From: Thinopyrum elongatum
Lineage: Eukaryota; Streptophyta; Magnoliopsida; Poales; Poaceae
Assembly (NCBI GenBank): GCA_011799875.1
Contig: CM022300.1
Span: 114,961,201-115,025,200 of the forward strand
Direction of reading: 5' to 3'
Length of the DNA stretch: 64,000 bases
Under the pieces are notes generated by a model. That model had not been told where the DNA came from. It searched no databases and was given only the letters and a program-made list of their open reading frames with translations. Positions 10,989 to 23,131 of this stretch are shown piece after piece; the stretch's first letter is position 1, and every line of letters begins with the position of its first letter. The translations under genes and the position numbers were made by a program.

Positions 10989-13900
10989 CCTGGGTCATGC
11001 CCGGCCTCGGCCAAACGATACACCGCAGCCCTACCTACAGCTCAGCAGAGAGGTCCCCGCCGGTCTACATCCTAAGCGCTCAGGGGTCTTGGGCCATCGC
11101 CCTGTGCACTCTGGGTCGTTGCGAGCAGGGTGAAGCCAGGCACCAGGAGGGCGCCGGTTTGTCCCGGCCGCAAGGCTGAACTAGACGTCTGACAAAGCTT
11201 TCGGCTGATGCTACGATGCAGAACGCCCATACTATGCCCACGTGATGGTTAGTGCTATCAGGCAAGAGGCCTACTCGGATCAAATATCCAAATCGTTGGT
11301 GGACTAGGGCTTGCGGTAACGAGCAGAGACTCACTATCAATGTGACCCCATCACCCCGTCTTGAGGACTTGCTGCAAGGGCTAAGAATGCCCGGTCGCGC
11401 CTCGTATTCATCACTCGGGCACCATCCAGGTCAACCCATCTCCACAACACTTGCCACTTAGGCTCACGCGGGTACCCCTCAAGGTCGACCCGCCTTTCCA
11501 AGTAACAGGGTAAAGTCCAAGTATCCCTGTGTCCATAACATCAGGGGAATCCGAGGTATCACCCTCAATGGATTCCTACTCGATGTATTCGTCAAGGTGA
11601 ACTCGGAGGAATCACCCTCGATGGGTTCACACTTGATGTGTTGCACAACAGCGTTGTTACCGGAAGTGGTGAAGGAGGAATCACCCTCGATGACCACGAC
11701 CAAATAGCTACTCTACAGAGTTAACATCTGAAGTGCTACATGAGGTATCACCCTCGGCACTCGATAGTAACACTGCAGTGTCGTTACAACTAAGGGGGTG
11801 AAGTGCAGTGCCGGGGCCTTTCTTCGATCCCGTCGATTGGGTCTTCTGTTAATCCAGCGGGGCAATCGGAACAAGTGGGGTCACTGATAGGTCTCTACCC
11901 AGCCTATACTAGACAGTTTAGGATAAGCAGGTAAGGTTTCAATAGCAGGTTACAATAAATAGGCTATGCATCAGAATAGGTAAAGCAGTAGCAGCAGCAA
12001 TTCTAATGCAAGCATGAGAGAGAAAGAATAGGCGATATCAGTATGCTCAAGGGGGGTGCTTGCCTGGTTGCTCAGCGGCAAGGGCAAGGTCGTCAACGGT
12101 GGCGTCGGGCTCCGGAGCTACGTCGGTACCGGGAACTGCGTCGGAGTCTAACAAGAGAGAAGAGGGGGAGAAAATAGTATAAATACACAGCAAACATGAG
12201 CAACACAATGTACGACATGTCTATATGCAGTGCCGGGTGTGTCCTAATGTATGGTTACACGTCACCGAGGAAGGGGGAATCCATCCGGGAATGTTTTCCC
12301 GGTTCCGGACATTTGTCAGACAGATGACCGGAGGCGAATGGTTCCATGTTCGGATAGTTAGGGGCGTGTGATGGACGAACGGACCGCGCATTCGGATTCG
12401 TCTCAAAATTCTGAGCAACTTTCATGTACAAAGTTTTTCGATCTGAGCTACGGATTATTTTATATGATTTTTCAAAGTTTTATTGATTTTCTGGATTATT
12501 TAATCATTTTAAATCAACATTATCTAGAATAGTGCAGGCTGACGTCAGCAGTCAACAGTGCGTTGACTGGGTCAATCTGACGTGTGGGTCCCACTGTCAT
12601 AGACTGATTAGTTCAATTAGGGTTTAATTAAACTAACTACAGATTAATTAGACTAACTATTTAATTAGTTTAATTAAACAGAATTAATTAACTTAATTAA
12701 TTCACTAATTAACTAATTAATTAATTATTAATTATTTAACTTTATTAATTCATTTTTATTTATTATTATTTTGTTTTTCTATTTACACGGGCTGGGCCCC
12801 GTTCGTCAGTGGCACAGCCGGACATGTCCGGGCTGTGCCCGTTCGGTGCGCCGGACACGTCCGGGCGCGGCGGGGCTGGGTTCGCGCGCACACGCGCAGA
12901 AGCGTGGCCACGGCCACAGCGCCGGCAAGCAAGGGCTTGCCCAGCGGGCGCAGCCGGAGCAGGGGAGTTGGGAGAACGACGGAGGCCAACGGCAGGGCGG
13001 CGGCGAGCAGGCGCGGCGCAGCCGTGACGGCGCGCGGTCCGGCCGTGGCGAGCAGAGAGAGGGAGGACAGGGAGGCAGTGGCTCACAGGGGGCCGGACGG
13101 GAAGGGGCAGCGGGCTCGGGGTGGCCGGGGCGGATGGCAAGGCGAGGAGGCGACGGCGAGGTTGATGCGGCGGTGGGCCGGTGTCGGCGGGCGGTGATGG
13201 GACGTGGCGCCGGGCGTCGAGGGCGTCGGGTTCGAGGAGGCCGTCGGGGAGGAGGAGGAGGACGAGGCAGTCCGGCGGGGAGGCGGCGCCGGCATGGTAG
13301 CGGGCGATCCGGCGAACAGCGGCGAGGGGCGACGGGGTCGAGCGGTCGGGCTCGATCCCGATCCAGATCGAGTCGCGGGGGGGGGGAGGGGGGAATGAGA
13401 GGGGATGTGGGGCGACAGGGGTTAGGGTTTCGGGGTAGTGGGGGGATATGGGCGCGGCTGGTGGGCCGGCCTTGCGGCCTGGTGGCCTGCTGGGCCGTGG
13501 CCCAATGGGGGAGGCCTTTTCTCTTTTCTCTTTTCTCTTTTTTTTTCCTTTGTATTTTTCTGTTTTCTTTTATTCTTTCTGTTTTGCTAATTGTTAGGCC
13601 ACTAATGGACTTTTGTAAGTTGTGTGACTTAGGTCAATAATTTCAGTGAATTATTTATCACTGCTAGAGAATGGTTTGGAGCCAGAATAATTTCATTTGG
13701 ATTTTAATGAAAAGAATATGGGTTAATTATTTCTGTTCTGTTGCTGTTAAAGGCACATAATTAATTTAGTATATGTTGATTATAATTTTTGAATTATCTC
13801 TGTATTATTTACAATATTATGAACATTTTAGTTTTTCAAATTTGAACAACTTTTATTTTCACTTTTAGTTTGAATTTTCAATTGAATTTGAATTTGAAAT

Positions 13901-13996
13901 GAGATATGATACTAATGATGATTAAGCACTGTTGATCATGATGACATGGCATAATCAAAAGGGTGATCACTGTAGCATAATATATGGGGTGTTACA
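10989..13996 (-). mobile_element. 5' LTR of reversed chromovirus, truncated
   Basis: The LTR matches 4240-7258 closely. At 10989 (CCTGGGTCATG) it stops and is joined straight to gag. About 0.9 kb of LTR end, the PBS, the leader and the 5' part of gag are missing. The GC-rich block gives an open but unsupported frame at 12771-13640. Confidence 0.92.
11553..11755 (-). promoter_or_regulatory. Four-copy GAGGnATCACCCTC motif array
   Basis: Copies lie at 11553-11566, 11606-11619, 11675-11688 and 11742-11755, with spacing 53, 69 and 67, identical to the 3' LTR. Confidence 0.6.
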
Positions 13997-14001
13997 CAAT
14001 T
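13997..14001. repeat. Target-site duplication CAATT (right)
   Basis: It matches 3322-3326. The interrupted LTR sequence (GCTCGGCTG...) resumes right after it. Confidence 0.95.
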
Positions 14002-14449
14002 GCTCGGCTGTAATTTGTTCACCCACCGTATTATTTGCTATCTTGAGAGAAGCCTCTAGTGAAACCTATGGCCCCTGGGTCTATTTTCCATCATATAAGT
14101 TTCCGATCTACTATTTTTCATCATATTAGTTTCCTATCTACTATTTTTCAATCTTCTACTTTCCGATCTATAAACCAAAAATACGAAAAGTATTGACTTT
14201 ATCCTTTATTTAGTTTCATCTATATCTATCAGATCTCACTTTTGCAAGTAACCGTGAAGGGATTGACAACCCCTTTATCACGTTGGGTGCAAGTTGTTTG
14301 ATTGTTTGTGTAGGTATTTGATGATTTGTGTGTTGTCTCCTACTAGATTGATACCTTGGTTCTCAAACTGAGGGAAATACTTATCTCTACTTTGCTGCAT
14401 CACCCTTTCCTCTTCAAGGGAAAAACCAACACAAGCTCAAGAAGTAGTA
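14002..14449 (+). mobile_element. 5' LTR, part 2
   Basis: It continues the split LTR and matches 19501-19949 to its end. The terminal dinucleotide is TA here and CA in the 3' LTR, one substitution in an otherwise canonical TG...CA element. Confidence 0.9.
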
Positions 14450-14460
14450 GGAAGAATTTC

Positions 14461-14478
14461 TGGCGCCGTTGCCGGGGA
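14461..14478 (+). other. Primer-binding site, tRNA-Asp type
   Basis: TGGCGCCGTTGCCGGGGA lies 11 bases after the LTR end. This is the PBS type used by many Athila-like elements. Confidence 0.8.
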
Positions 14479-14696
14479 GATCTACGCCAAGTCAAGACAT
14501 ACCAAGTACCCATCAAAAACTCTCATCTATTGCATTACATTATTTGACATTTGCCTCTCGTTTTTCTCTCCCCCACTTCTAAAATGATTTTCGAAAAAAT
14601 TTGCCTTTTTATTCGCCCTTCTTTCCGTTCGATCTTTTGTTTGCTTGTGTTACCATGTGCCTTCTTTTTGCTTGCATCTTCGCTTGCTAAAAGTTT

Positions 14697-15530
14697 ATGG
14701 ATCCTCATCCACTTGCTAATCTTTTTAAGAGATCCAATTATGATGAAACAATTGCTAGTGAGTTTTGTGCACTAGATTATCTTTATGAAGTTTTGCTTGA
14801 AATTTGTGAATCTGAAAATTGTGATGAAGAAATTTATGAAGTGATTCACGATAGCTCCTTGAATAAAAAGCATGATTGCAATGGTTTTACTATAAATTCT
14901 ATTGATGTCAGTTGTGCTAATGATATGCAAAACCCTAAGCTCGGGGATGCTAGTTTTTCTAGGTCCTCTACTTGTTGCAATGATCATGATTGGGGTGATT
15001 CTTTTTATGATCTTGAAAATTTATTTAAGCCCCATAATGAATATGAGATTGATAATAATGTTTGCAATAATATTGAAAGTGGGTTTGGACGAGTGTCAAC
15101 TTTAGATCCCACATATTAGGAGAATGTTCAATCTTATGAAATTTTTGAGAAAAGTGGGTTTGGAGAGGTCATGACTTTAGTTAATGTTAATCCCACTATT
15201 TTGGAAGAGTGTCAACTTCGCATGCATGTGGATCGTGTTGAGAATATGTTATGTGATAGCTATATTCTTGAATTTGCTTATGATCCTACATGTAATTATT
15301 ATGAGAGAGGAAAATATGGTTGTAGAAATTTTCATGTTACTAAATTACCTCTCTTCATGTTGAAATTGCTACCGTCTCTCTCTTCTTCCTTGCATATGCT
15401 AGTTTTTGCTTGCCTTGATAATTTGTTTGCTTATAAAATGACTATGCATAGGAAGTATGTTAGACTTAGATGTGTTTGTCACGTGTTTTATGATGCTCTC
15501 TTTGTTCTTCAATTCTTTTCTTTCATATGA
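14697..15530 (+). pseudogene. Unassigned ORF of the pol-less element
   Basis: A single frame runs from ATG 14697 to 15530 with one TAG at 15117-15119. The first part (140 residues) is acidic and rich in Asn, Asp, Cys and Ser. The second part holds a YYERGKYGCRNFHVTKLPL segment followed by hydrophobic stretches (LSSSLHMLVFACLDNLF and a FYDALFVLQFFSFI tail) that could be membrane segments. I see no zinc knuckle, protease or RT motif. I recall this frame as common in Triticeae repeats but know of no function. It lies after the PBS, the usual place for gag. Whether it is a rudimentary gag, a trans-packaging signal or a by-product cannot be decided. Confidence 0.55.
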
Positions 15531-18336
15531 GCGTCATAAAAATTATCAATGCCTAGCTAAAAGGCTTTAAAGAATAGCGCTCGTTGGGAGGCAACCCAAT
15601 TTTATTTTTGTTTTTGCTTTTTTGTTCCTGTTTTGCTTTGAATAATTCATCTAGCCTATTTTTAGATGTGTTTTTGTGTTTTAATTGGTGTTTGTGCCAA
15701 GTAAAACCTTTGGGATGGCTTACGGTGATAGTTGATTTGATCTTGCGGAAAAACAGAAACTTTTCCGTCCAGTCACAGAATTTTCGTAATTCACTGGAGT
15801 ATTAATAAACCCTGAATGTTTTATACGAGATTTATAAACAAATTTTCTATGTTTTCCTAATTTTTCAGAATTTTTGAAGTTACATAAGTATTATAACAAT
15901 TCGGATCTTCGCAGACTATTCTGTTTTTTACAGATTCTGTTTTCTTTGTGTTGTTTGCTTATTTTAATGAATCTATGGGTAGTATCGGGGGGTATAAATC
16001 ATGGAAAAGTTGGAATACAGTAGATATTACACCAATATAAATAAAGAATGAGTTCACAATAGTACCAAAAGTGGTGATTTATTTTCTTTTACTAACGGAG
16101 CTTATGAGATTTTCTGTTGAGTTTTGTGTTGTGAAGTTTTCAACTTTTGGGTAAGGATTTGATGGACTATGGAATAAGGAGTGGCAAGAGCCTAAGATTG
16201 GGGATGCCCAAGGCACCCCAAGGTAATATTCAAGGACAACCAAGAGCCTAAGCTTGGGGATGCCCCGGAAGGCATCCCCTCTTTCGTCTTTGTCTATCGG
16301 TAACTTTACTTGAGGCTACATTTTTATTCACCACATGATATGTGTTTTGCTTGGAGCGTCTTGTATGATTTGAGTCTTTGCTTTTTAGTTTGCCACAATC
16401 ATCCTTTCTGTACACACCTTTTGAGAGGGACACGCATGAATCGTGATTTATTAGAATACTCTATGTGCTTCACTTATATCTTTTGAGCTAGGCAATTTTG
16501 CTCTAGTGCTTCACTTATATCTTTTTAGAGCACGGCGGTGGTTTTATTTTATAGAAATTGTTGAACTCTCATGCTTCACATATATTATTTTGATAATCTT
16601 TAAACAGCATGGTAATTTGTTTTGGTTATAAATTTAGTCCTAATATGATAGGCATCCAAGAGGGATATAATAAAAACTTTCATATAAAGTGCATTGAATA
16701 CTATAAGAAGTTTGATTCCTTATGATTGTTTTGAGATATAGAGATGGTAATATTAGAGTCATGCTAGTGAGTAATTTTGAACTTGAGGAATACTTGTGTT
16801 AAATTTTGTGATTCACGTAGCATGCACGTATGGTGAACCGTTATGTGATGAAGTCGGAGCATGATTTATTTATTGATTGTCTTCCTTATGAGTGGCGGTC
16901 GGGGACGAGCGATGGTCTTTTCCTACCAATCTATCCCCCTAGGAGCATGCGCGTAGTACTTCATTTCGATAACTAATAGATTTTTGCAATAAGTATGTGA
17001 GTTCTTTATGATTAATGTTGAGTCCATGGATTATACGCACTCTCACCCTTCCACCATTGCTAGCCTCTCTAGTGCCGCGCAACTTTCGCCGGTACCATAC
17101 ACCCACCATATACCTTCCACAAAACAGCCACCATACCTACCTATTATGGCATTTCCATAGCCATTCCGAGATATATTGCCATGCAACTTTCCACCGTTCC
17201 GTTTATTATGACACGCTTCATCATTGTCATATTGCTTTGCATGATCATGTAGTTGACATCGTATTTGTGGCAAAGCCACCATTCATAATTCTTTCATACA
17301 TGTCACTCTTGATTCATTGCACATCCTGGTACACCGCCGGAGGCATTCATATAGAGTCACATTTTGTCCTAAGTATCGAGTTGTAATTTTTGAGTTGTAA
17401 GTAAATAAAAGTGTGATGATCTTCATTATTAGAGCATTGTCCCATGTGAGGAAATGATGATGGAGACTATGATTCCCCCACAAGTCGGGATGAGACTCCA
17501 GACGAAAAATAAAATAAAAAAAGAGGCCAAAAAAATGAAAAGGCCCAAAAAATGATAGAAAAGAGAGAAGGGACAATGTTACTATCCTTTTACCACACTT
17601 GTGCTTCAAAGTAGCACCATGATCTTCATGATAGAGAGTCTCCTATGTTGTCACTTTCATATACTAGTGGGAATTTTTCATTATAGAACTTGGCTTGTAT
17701 ATTCCAATGATGGACTTCCTCAAATTGCCCTAGGTCTTCGTGAGCAAGCAAGTTGGATGTAGACCCACTTAGTTTTCTTTTGATCTTTCATAAACTTATA
17801 GCTCTAGTGCATCCGTTGCATGGCAATCCCTACTCACTCACATTGATATCTATTGATGGGCATCTCCATAGCCCGTTGATACGCCTAGTTGATGTGAGAC
17901 TATCTCCTTCTTTTTGTCTTCTCCACAACCACCATATTCTATTCCACCTATAGTGCTATGTCCATGGCTCACGCTCATGTATTGCCTAAAAGTTGAAAAA
18001 GTTTGAGAACATCAAAAGTATGAAACAATTGCTTGGCTTGTCATCGGGGTTGTGCATGATTTGAATATTTTGTGTGATGAAGATGGAGCATAGCCAGACT
18101 ATATGATTTTGTAGGGATAAGCTTTCTTTGGTCATGTTATTTTGAGAAGACATAATTGCCTTGTTAGTATGCTTGAAGTATTATTGTTTTTATGTCAATA
18201 TTAAACTTTTGTTTCGAATCTTATGGATCTGAACATTCATGCCACAATAAAGAAAATTACATGGATAAGTATGTTAGGTAGCATTCCACATCAAAAATTC
18301 TGTTTTTATCATTTACCTACTCGAGGACGAGCAGGA
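15531..18336 (+). other. Non-coding interior of the pol-less element
   Basis: No convincing ORF is seen. It contains CGCTCGTTGGGAGGCAACCC near 15578 and two copies of AGCTTGGGGATGCCC-like sequence near 16190 and 16250 that resemble the PPT. Small frames such as 17015-17386 look accidental. The region corresponds to where pol would lie in an autonomous relative. Confidence 0.7.
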
Positions 18337-18354
18337 ATTAAGCTTGGGGATGCT
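18337..18354 (+). other. Polypurine tract
   Basis: AATTAAGCTTGGGGATGC immediately precedes the 3' LTR. The AAGCTTGGGGA core is shared with the Athila-like element at the right end of the window (62378-62395). Confidence 0.7.
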
Positions 18355-19949
18355 TGATACGTCTCCAACGTATCTATAATTTTTTTTGTTCCATGCTATT
18401 ATATTATCTGTTTTGGCTATTTTATATGCATTAATATGCTATTTTATATTATTTTTGGGGCTAGCCTATTAACCTAGAGCCCAGTGCCAGTTTCTATTTT
18501 TTCTTGTTTTTTAGCTTCGTGGAAAAGGAATACCAAACGGAGTCCAAACGAAATAAAATATTCGCGATGATTTTTCTTGGACCAGAAGACACCCAGGAGA
18601 CTTGGAGATGAAGTCGGAGGAGCCACGAGGCGGCCACAAGGGTGGAGGGCGCACCCCCTGCCTTGTGGGGCCCTCGTGACCCTCCTGACCTAATTATTTC
18701 GCCTATATATTCACATATGTTCCCAAACCACCAGAAGCATCCACGAAAACACTTTTCCACCGCCGCAACCTTCTGTACCCGTGAGATCCCATCTAGGGAC
18801 CTTTTCCGGCACCCTGTCGGAGGGGGATTCGATCACGGAGGGCTTCTACATCAACCCTATTGCCCTTCCGATGAAGCGTGAGTAGTTTACCTCAGACCTA
18901 CGGGTCCATAGCTAGTAGCTAGATGGCTTCTTCTCTCTCTTTGATTCACAATACCATGTTCTCCTCGATGTTCTTGGAGATCTATTCGATGTAATACTTT
19001 TTGCGGTGTGTTTGCCGAGATCCGATGAATTGTGGATTTATGATCAGATTATCTATGAATATTATTTGAATCTTCTCTGAATTCTTTTATGCATGATTTT
19101 ATATCTTTGTAATTCTCTTCGAACTATCAGTTTGGTTTGTCCAACTAGATTGGTTTTTCTTGCAATGGGAGAAGTGCTTAGCTTTGGGTTCAATCTTGTG
19201 GTCTTCTTTCCCAGTGACAGTAGGGGCAGCAAGGCACGTATTGTATTGTTGCCATCGAGGATAAAAAGATGGGGTTTACATTATATTACTTGAGTTTATT
19301 CCTCTACATCATGTCATCTTACTTAATGCGTTACTCTGTTCTTCATGAACCTAATACTCTAAATGCAGGCAGGAGTCGGTCGATGTGTGGAGTAATAGTA
19401 GTAGATGAAGAATCATTTCGGTCTACTTGACACGGACGTGATGCCTATATTCATGATCATTGCCTTAGATATCGTCATAACTTTGCGCTTTTCTATCAAT
19501 TGCTCGGCAGTAATTTGTTCACCCACCGTATTATTTGCTATCTTGAGAGAAGCCTCTAGTGAAACCTATGGCCCCCGGGTCTATTTTCCATCATATAAGT
19601 TTCCGATCTACTATTTTCCATCATATTTGTTTCCGATCTACTATTTTGCAATCTTTTACTTTTCTTTTTATAAACCAAAAATACCAAAAATATTTACTTT
19701 ATCTTTTATTTAGTTTCATCTATTTCTATCAGATCTCACTTTTGCAGGTAACCGTAAAGGGATTGCCAACCCCTTTATCGCGTTGGGTGCAAGTTGTTAG
19801 ATTGTTTGTGCAGGTATTCGGTGATTTGTGTGTTGTCTCCTACTGGATTGATACCTTGGTTCTCAAACTAAGGGAAATATTTATCTCTACTTTACTGCAT
19901 CACCCTTTCCTCTTCAAGGAAAAAACCAACGCAAGCTCAAGAAGTAGCA
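18355..19949 (+). mobile_element. 3' LTR of pol-less element
   Basis: This is an uninterrupted 1595-bp LTR from TGATACGTCTCCAACG to AAGTAGCA, followed by the CTTAG TSD. It preserves the target site into which the chromovirus jumped in the 5' LTR, and lacks about 20 bases present there near 2455-2480. Confidence 0.93.
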
Positions 19950-19954
19950 CTTAG
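19950..19954. repeat. Target-site duplication CTTAG (right)
   Basis: It matches 2154-2158. Confidence 0.9.
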
Positions 19955-21321
19955 CTGGTTAGTGTGCTTGGTGTTGATGAAGAGGTCCTGGCTTGTGGCG
20001 GGATGAAGACGTAGTCCTTGGCCTGGCTGAGGTCCCAGCCCACAAGCCCGAGGTGACCGAGTGAAGAGCTCAGCTTGACGAAGTGGCCACGCAACATGGT
20101 CGACGCGGCGAGGCAAAGCCCCTGGTCCAACCTAGGTGATGAAGCTGGTCGGCTGGTGATGCCGAAGTCCCCGGTCTAGCCGAGGTGGCAGAGCAGGTCG
20201 GTAAGGCGACGTTGCAGCCCCCATGCTAGCCGAGGTGTCGAAGCAGGTCGGCATGGTGGACATCGTCTTGAAGAATCAACGGCGCGGCCATGCCGACACA
20301 GGTCGTAAATTGTGACGCGCTAAATGCCGGCTTGATGAAGTGACCATGCGGCGATTGCCGGCGCGCCCGACTTGTGCAATACGTGGGGCGACGATGTTGG
20401 TGATGATTTAGCCTTCGTGATGCCGAACTCTTATTCGAATTGCCGAGATGATGATCCGATAAGGTTGAGCTCGGCTCGATGAAGCGACGACCCGTCTAGC
20501 GCAGGTCGGCAGTCGTGCAACAACGTTGTCGGGTTGGTTTGACACCGGCGCGACGGTGAAAATTACCTCCGAAAAGGAGCAAAATTTGTGAGCATGTGTT
20601 TGGAAACAAAACACAATACCCTAGAAAGAGATTCCTCCAAAAATGTTGTCCAATATCCCGTTCATGAAGAAAGATGAACTCGTGTCGGATTCGTATTCAC
20701 GCAGAAAATAGTTCCAAAAATAGATTCACTCGTTGGAAGTTTCCTGGAGTTTGAACGGTTGGATCGAGCTGAAATTTTGAGGGGTGGTCGATATAGGAAT
20801 TCCACAGCCGATGAACGGTTGGATCTTCCAAACGATGTCCGATCTGAACGCTGGACTTCTCACCCTAAACTCATCCAGATTCCCGTCCAGATTCGACAGG
20901 GCCCCGGTATATCTGAGATCGCCGGAGATTCCTCCATCGGAACACGACGAAATTTTACAGGATTGTTGTATACTCAATTTTTCCCAATTCCATTGAAGCA
21001 ATCATCAAAGCGATGCTTGAGGAGGTGGTGGCGGCGGATACAAGTTCGTTGTCCGAAAAAACATCATGGTCGCTCGAGGGCAATGTTGATGTTGAGCCCC
21101 CGAGCTCCATGGATGATTCCTTCATGGTCTTGATAGAGATAGGAGTTGACGTTGATGAAGGCCCTCATCCGAATATGACGACCTGAGGTGGAGCACAGTC
21201 CTCGCTCAAGCCAAGGTGACCAGTCGAGTCGATGACGAAGATGCCGACGTCGCAGTTGATCGGCAGATGAGCCATTGAACCTTTGTTGATCTCACAGCGG
21301 AAATCTCAATGAAAGCACCAT
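19955..21321. other. Unclassified transposon-like DNA, no gene
   Basis: This is the right flank of the element at 2159-19949, so it once abutted 2153. It is GC-rich with recurring GGTCGGCATGG / AGCCGAGGTG phrases (20030-20560). Open frames on both strands near 20726-21133 share no motif with known proteins and overlap each other. It is probably part of an old CACTA or LTR element; no termini were recognised. Confidence 0.4.
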
Positions 21322-21780
21322 TGTTGGTGTTAAAAACAGGCAGACCTCAGGGTAGGGGGTCCCGAGCTGTGGATCTTGGATCGATGGGTAACAGGAGACG
21401 AAGGAGACGGTGTTTACCCAGGTTCGGGCTCTCTTGATGGAGGCAAAACCCTACATCCTGCTCTTGTTTATATTGATGATGATGTATCAAGTACAGAGTT
21501 GATCTACCTCAAGATCGTATGTTGTGTATGATTCTAATGATCTAACATATATCTATCGACTATCCTGGCCTCGGCTTATATAATGTACCGGAGGCCTAGG
21601 ATAACAAGAGCCCTAGTCGGCTACATTGATGGAAAGGAGTCCTTGTCTTGATCACCAAGTCTTTTGGAATCTTCCTTGTATATGTCATCGGCTGTCCGAA
21701 GAAGCCCGCTAGTGAACCGTCATGGGGGTCCTCGTGCCGACCCACCTGGTCGGGAGACGACGTGGTGAGTACCCCCTAGT
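21322..21780. mobile_element. Fragment of a high-copy Triticeae element
   Basis: TGTTGGTGTTAAAAAC... followed by GGTAGGGGGTCCCGAGCTG and TTTACCCAGGTTCGGGCTC is a phrase series I recognise from very abundant Triticeae intergenic repeats. I cannot assign a class. It ends at TACCCCCTAGT, where a truncated LTR begins. Confidence 0.45.
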
Positions 21781-22973
21781 TAACGGTGGCAATAGTAATA
21801 GTAGTAACTTTGTAGTGATTGTAACAGTAGCAACGGCGAAAGTAACTTAGCAAAGGTCAACGTATGAAAAGCTCGTAGGCATTGGATCAGCGATGGATAA
21901 TTGTGTTGGATAATATTCATCATGTAATAGTTATAACCTAGGGCGACACAGAACTAGCTCCAATTCATCAATATAATGTAGGCATGTATTCCGTATGTAG
22001 TCATACGTGCTTATGGAAAAGAACTTACATGACATCTTTTGTCCTACCCTCCCGTGGCAGCGGGGTCCATAAGAAAACTAAGGGATATTAAGGCCTCCTT
22101 TTAATAGAGAACTGGAACAAAGCATTAGCACTTAGTGAATACATGAACTCCTCAAACTACGTAATCACCGAAAAGAATCCCAATTATTGTCACCTTGGGG
22201 TATGCAGATCATAAATCGTAATAGGTGTCTACAACTTGCAAGATAGGATCAAGAACACACATATATTCATGAAAACATAATAGGTTCAGATCTGAAATCA
22301 TGGCACTCGGGCCCTAGTGACAAGCATTAAGCATAACAAAGTCATAGCAACATCAATCTCAAAACATAGTGGATACTAGGGATCAAGCCCTAACAAAACT
22401 AACTCGATTACATGATAAATCTCATCCAACCCGTCACCGTCCAGCAAGCCTACGAAGAAATTACTCACTCCCGGAGGTGAGCATCGTGAAATTGGTGATG
22501 GAGGAAGGTTGATGATGAAGATGGCGATGGATTCCACCCTCCAGAGCCCTGAACAGACTCCAGATCAGCCCTCCCGATGAAGAACAGGAGATGGCGGCGG
22601 CTCCGTATCGTAAAACGTGATGAATCCTTCTCTATGATTTTTTTTCTCCGTGAATAGGTATATATGGAGTTGGACTTAGGGTTGCTGGAGGTCCAGGGGC
22701 CCCACAAGCCTGGGAAGCGCCCACCAGAGCTTGTGGCTCCTGGGTGGCCCCCCTCTGGTATCTTTTTTCGCTAGTATTTTTTATATATTCCATAAAAATT
22801 CTCCGTAAATTTTCAGGTTAATCCGAGAACTTTGATTTCTGCACAAAAATAACACCATGGCAATTCTACTGAATACAACGTCAGTCCGGGTTAGTTCCAT
22901 TCAAATCATGCAAATTAGAGTCCAAAACAAGGGCAAAAGAGTTTGGAAAAGTACATATGATGGAGACGTATCA
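21781..22973 (-). mobile_element. Truncated solo LTR, same family as 24921-26313
   Basis: On the minus strand it starts TGATACGTCTCCATCAT at 22973 and aligns with the solo LTR at 24921-26313. The last ~190-200 bases of the LTR are missing at the 21781 junction. The sequence right of the LTR start shows no PPT, so this is not a 3' LTR of an intact element. Confidence 0.85.
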
Positions 22974-23131
22974 GCCACCTTGGTAGACCCAGGCCAACCT
23001 ACATACACCTACATTTGCTGATCTACCGAGCTAGGTTTCCTACAACTTACTTAGTGAAGACAGAACCTCGTAATAACGTGCAGTTACACATGGAAGTTAC
23101 TTAACTTAGAACCCTTACATTCGTCTGAGCC

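Larger units (their letters stand above)
3327..13996 (-). mobile_element. Ty3/gypsy chromovirus, internally deleted, reversed
   Basis: On the minus strand the element runs from TGTAACACCCCAT at 13996 to GGGGGCGTCACA at 3327, with a perfect CAATT TSD. It has a full 3.93 kb 3' LTR, a PPT, a long pol frame with a chromodomain, and a 3.0 kb 5' LTR. The end of that LTR, the PBS, the leader and most of gag have been removed by one deletion. It is the same clade as 28136-42359 (Tekay/Del-like by chromodomain and Met-type PBS in the sister copy) but clearly another family or subfamily. Confidence 0.93.
2159..19949 (+). mobile_element. LTR retrotransposon lacking pol, with nested chromovirus
   Basis: The element has LTRs of about 1.6 kb, an Asp-type PBS, a purine-rich tract before the 3' LTR and a perfect CTTAG TSD. 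Removing the nested insert (3327-13996 plus one TSD) leaves about 7.1 kb. The 3.9 kb interior has no protease, reverse transcriptase or integrase, only a short unassigned ORF. It must therefore have been mobilised in trans. The PBS and LTR style suggest an Athila-related family (Sabrina/WHAM-like); the name is low confidence. Confidence 0.9.

Noticed and set aside
12771..13640. 289-codon plus-strand ORF, with overlapping ORFs on both strands (also 6104-6902)
   Set aside because: It lies in the GC-rich block of an LTR, shows only Arg/Gly/Ala-rich low complexity, and is open in several frames at once. This is composition, not coding.
20726..21133. Overlapping ORFs of 70-124 codons on both strands
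   Set aside because: No domain, no splice support, in unclassified repeat DNA.
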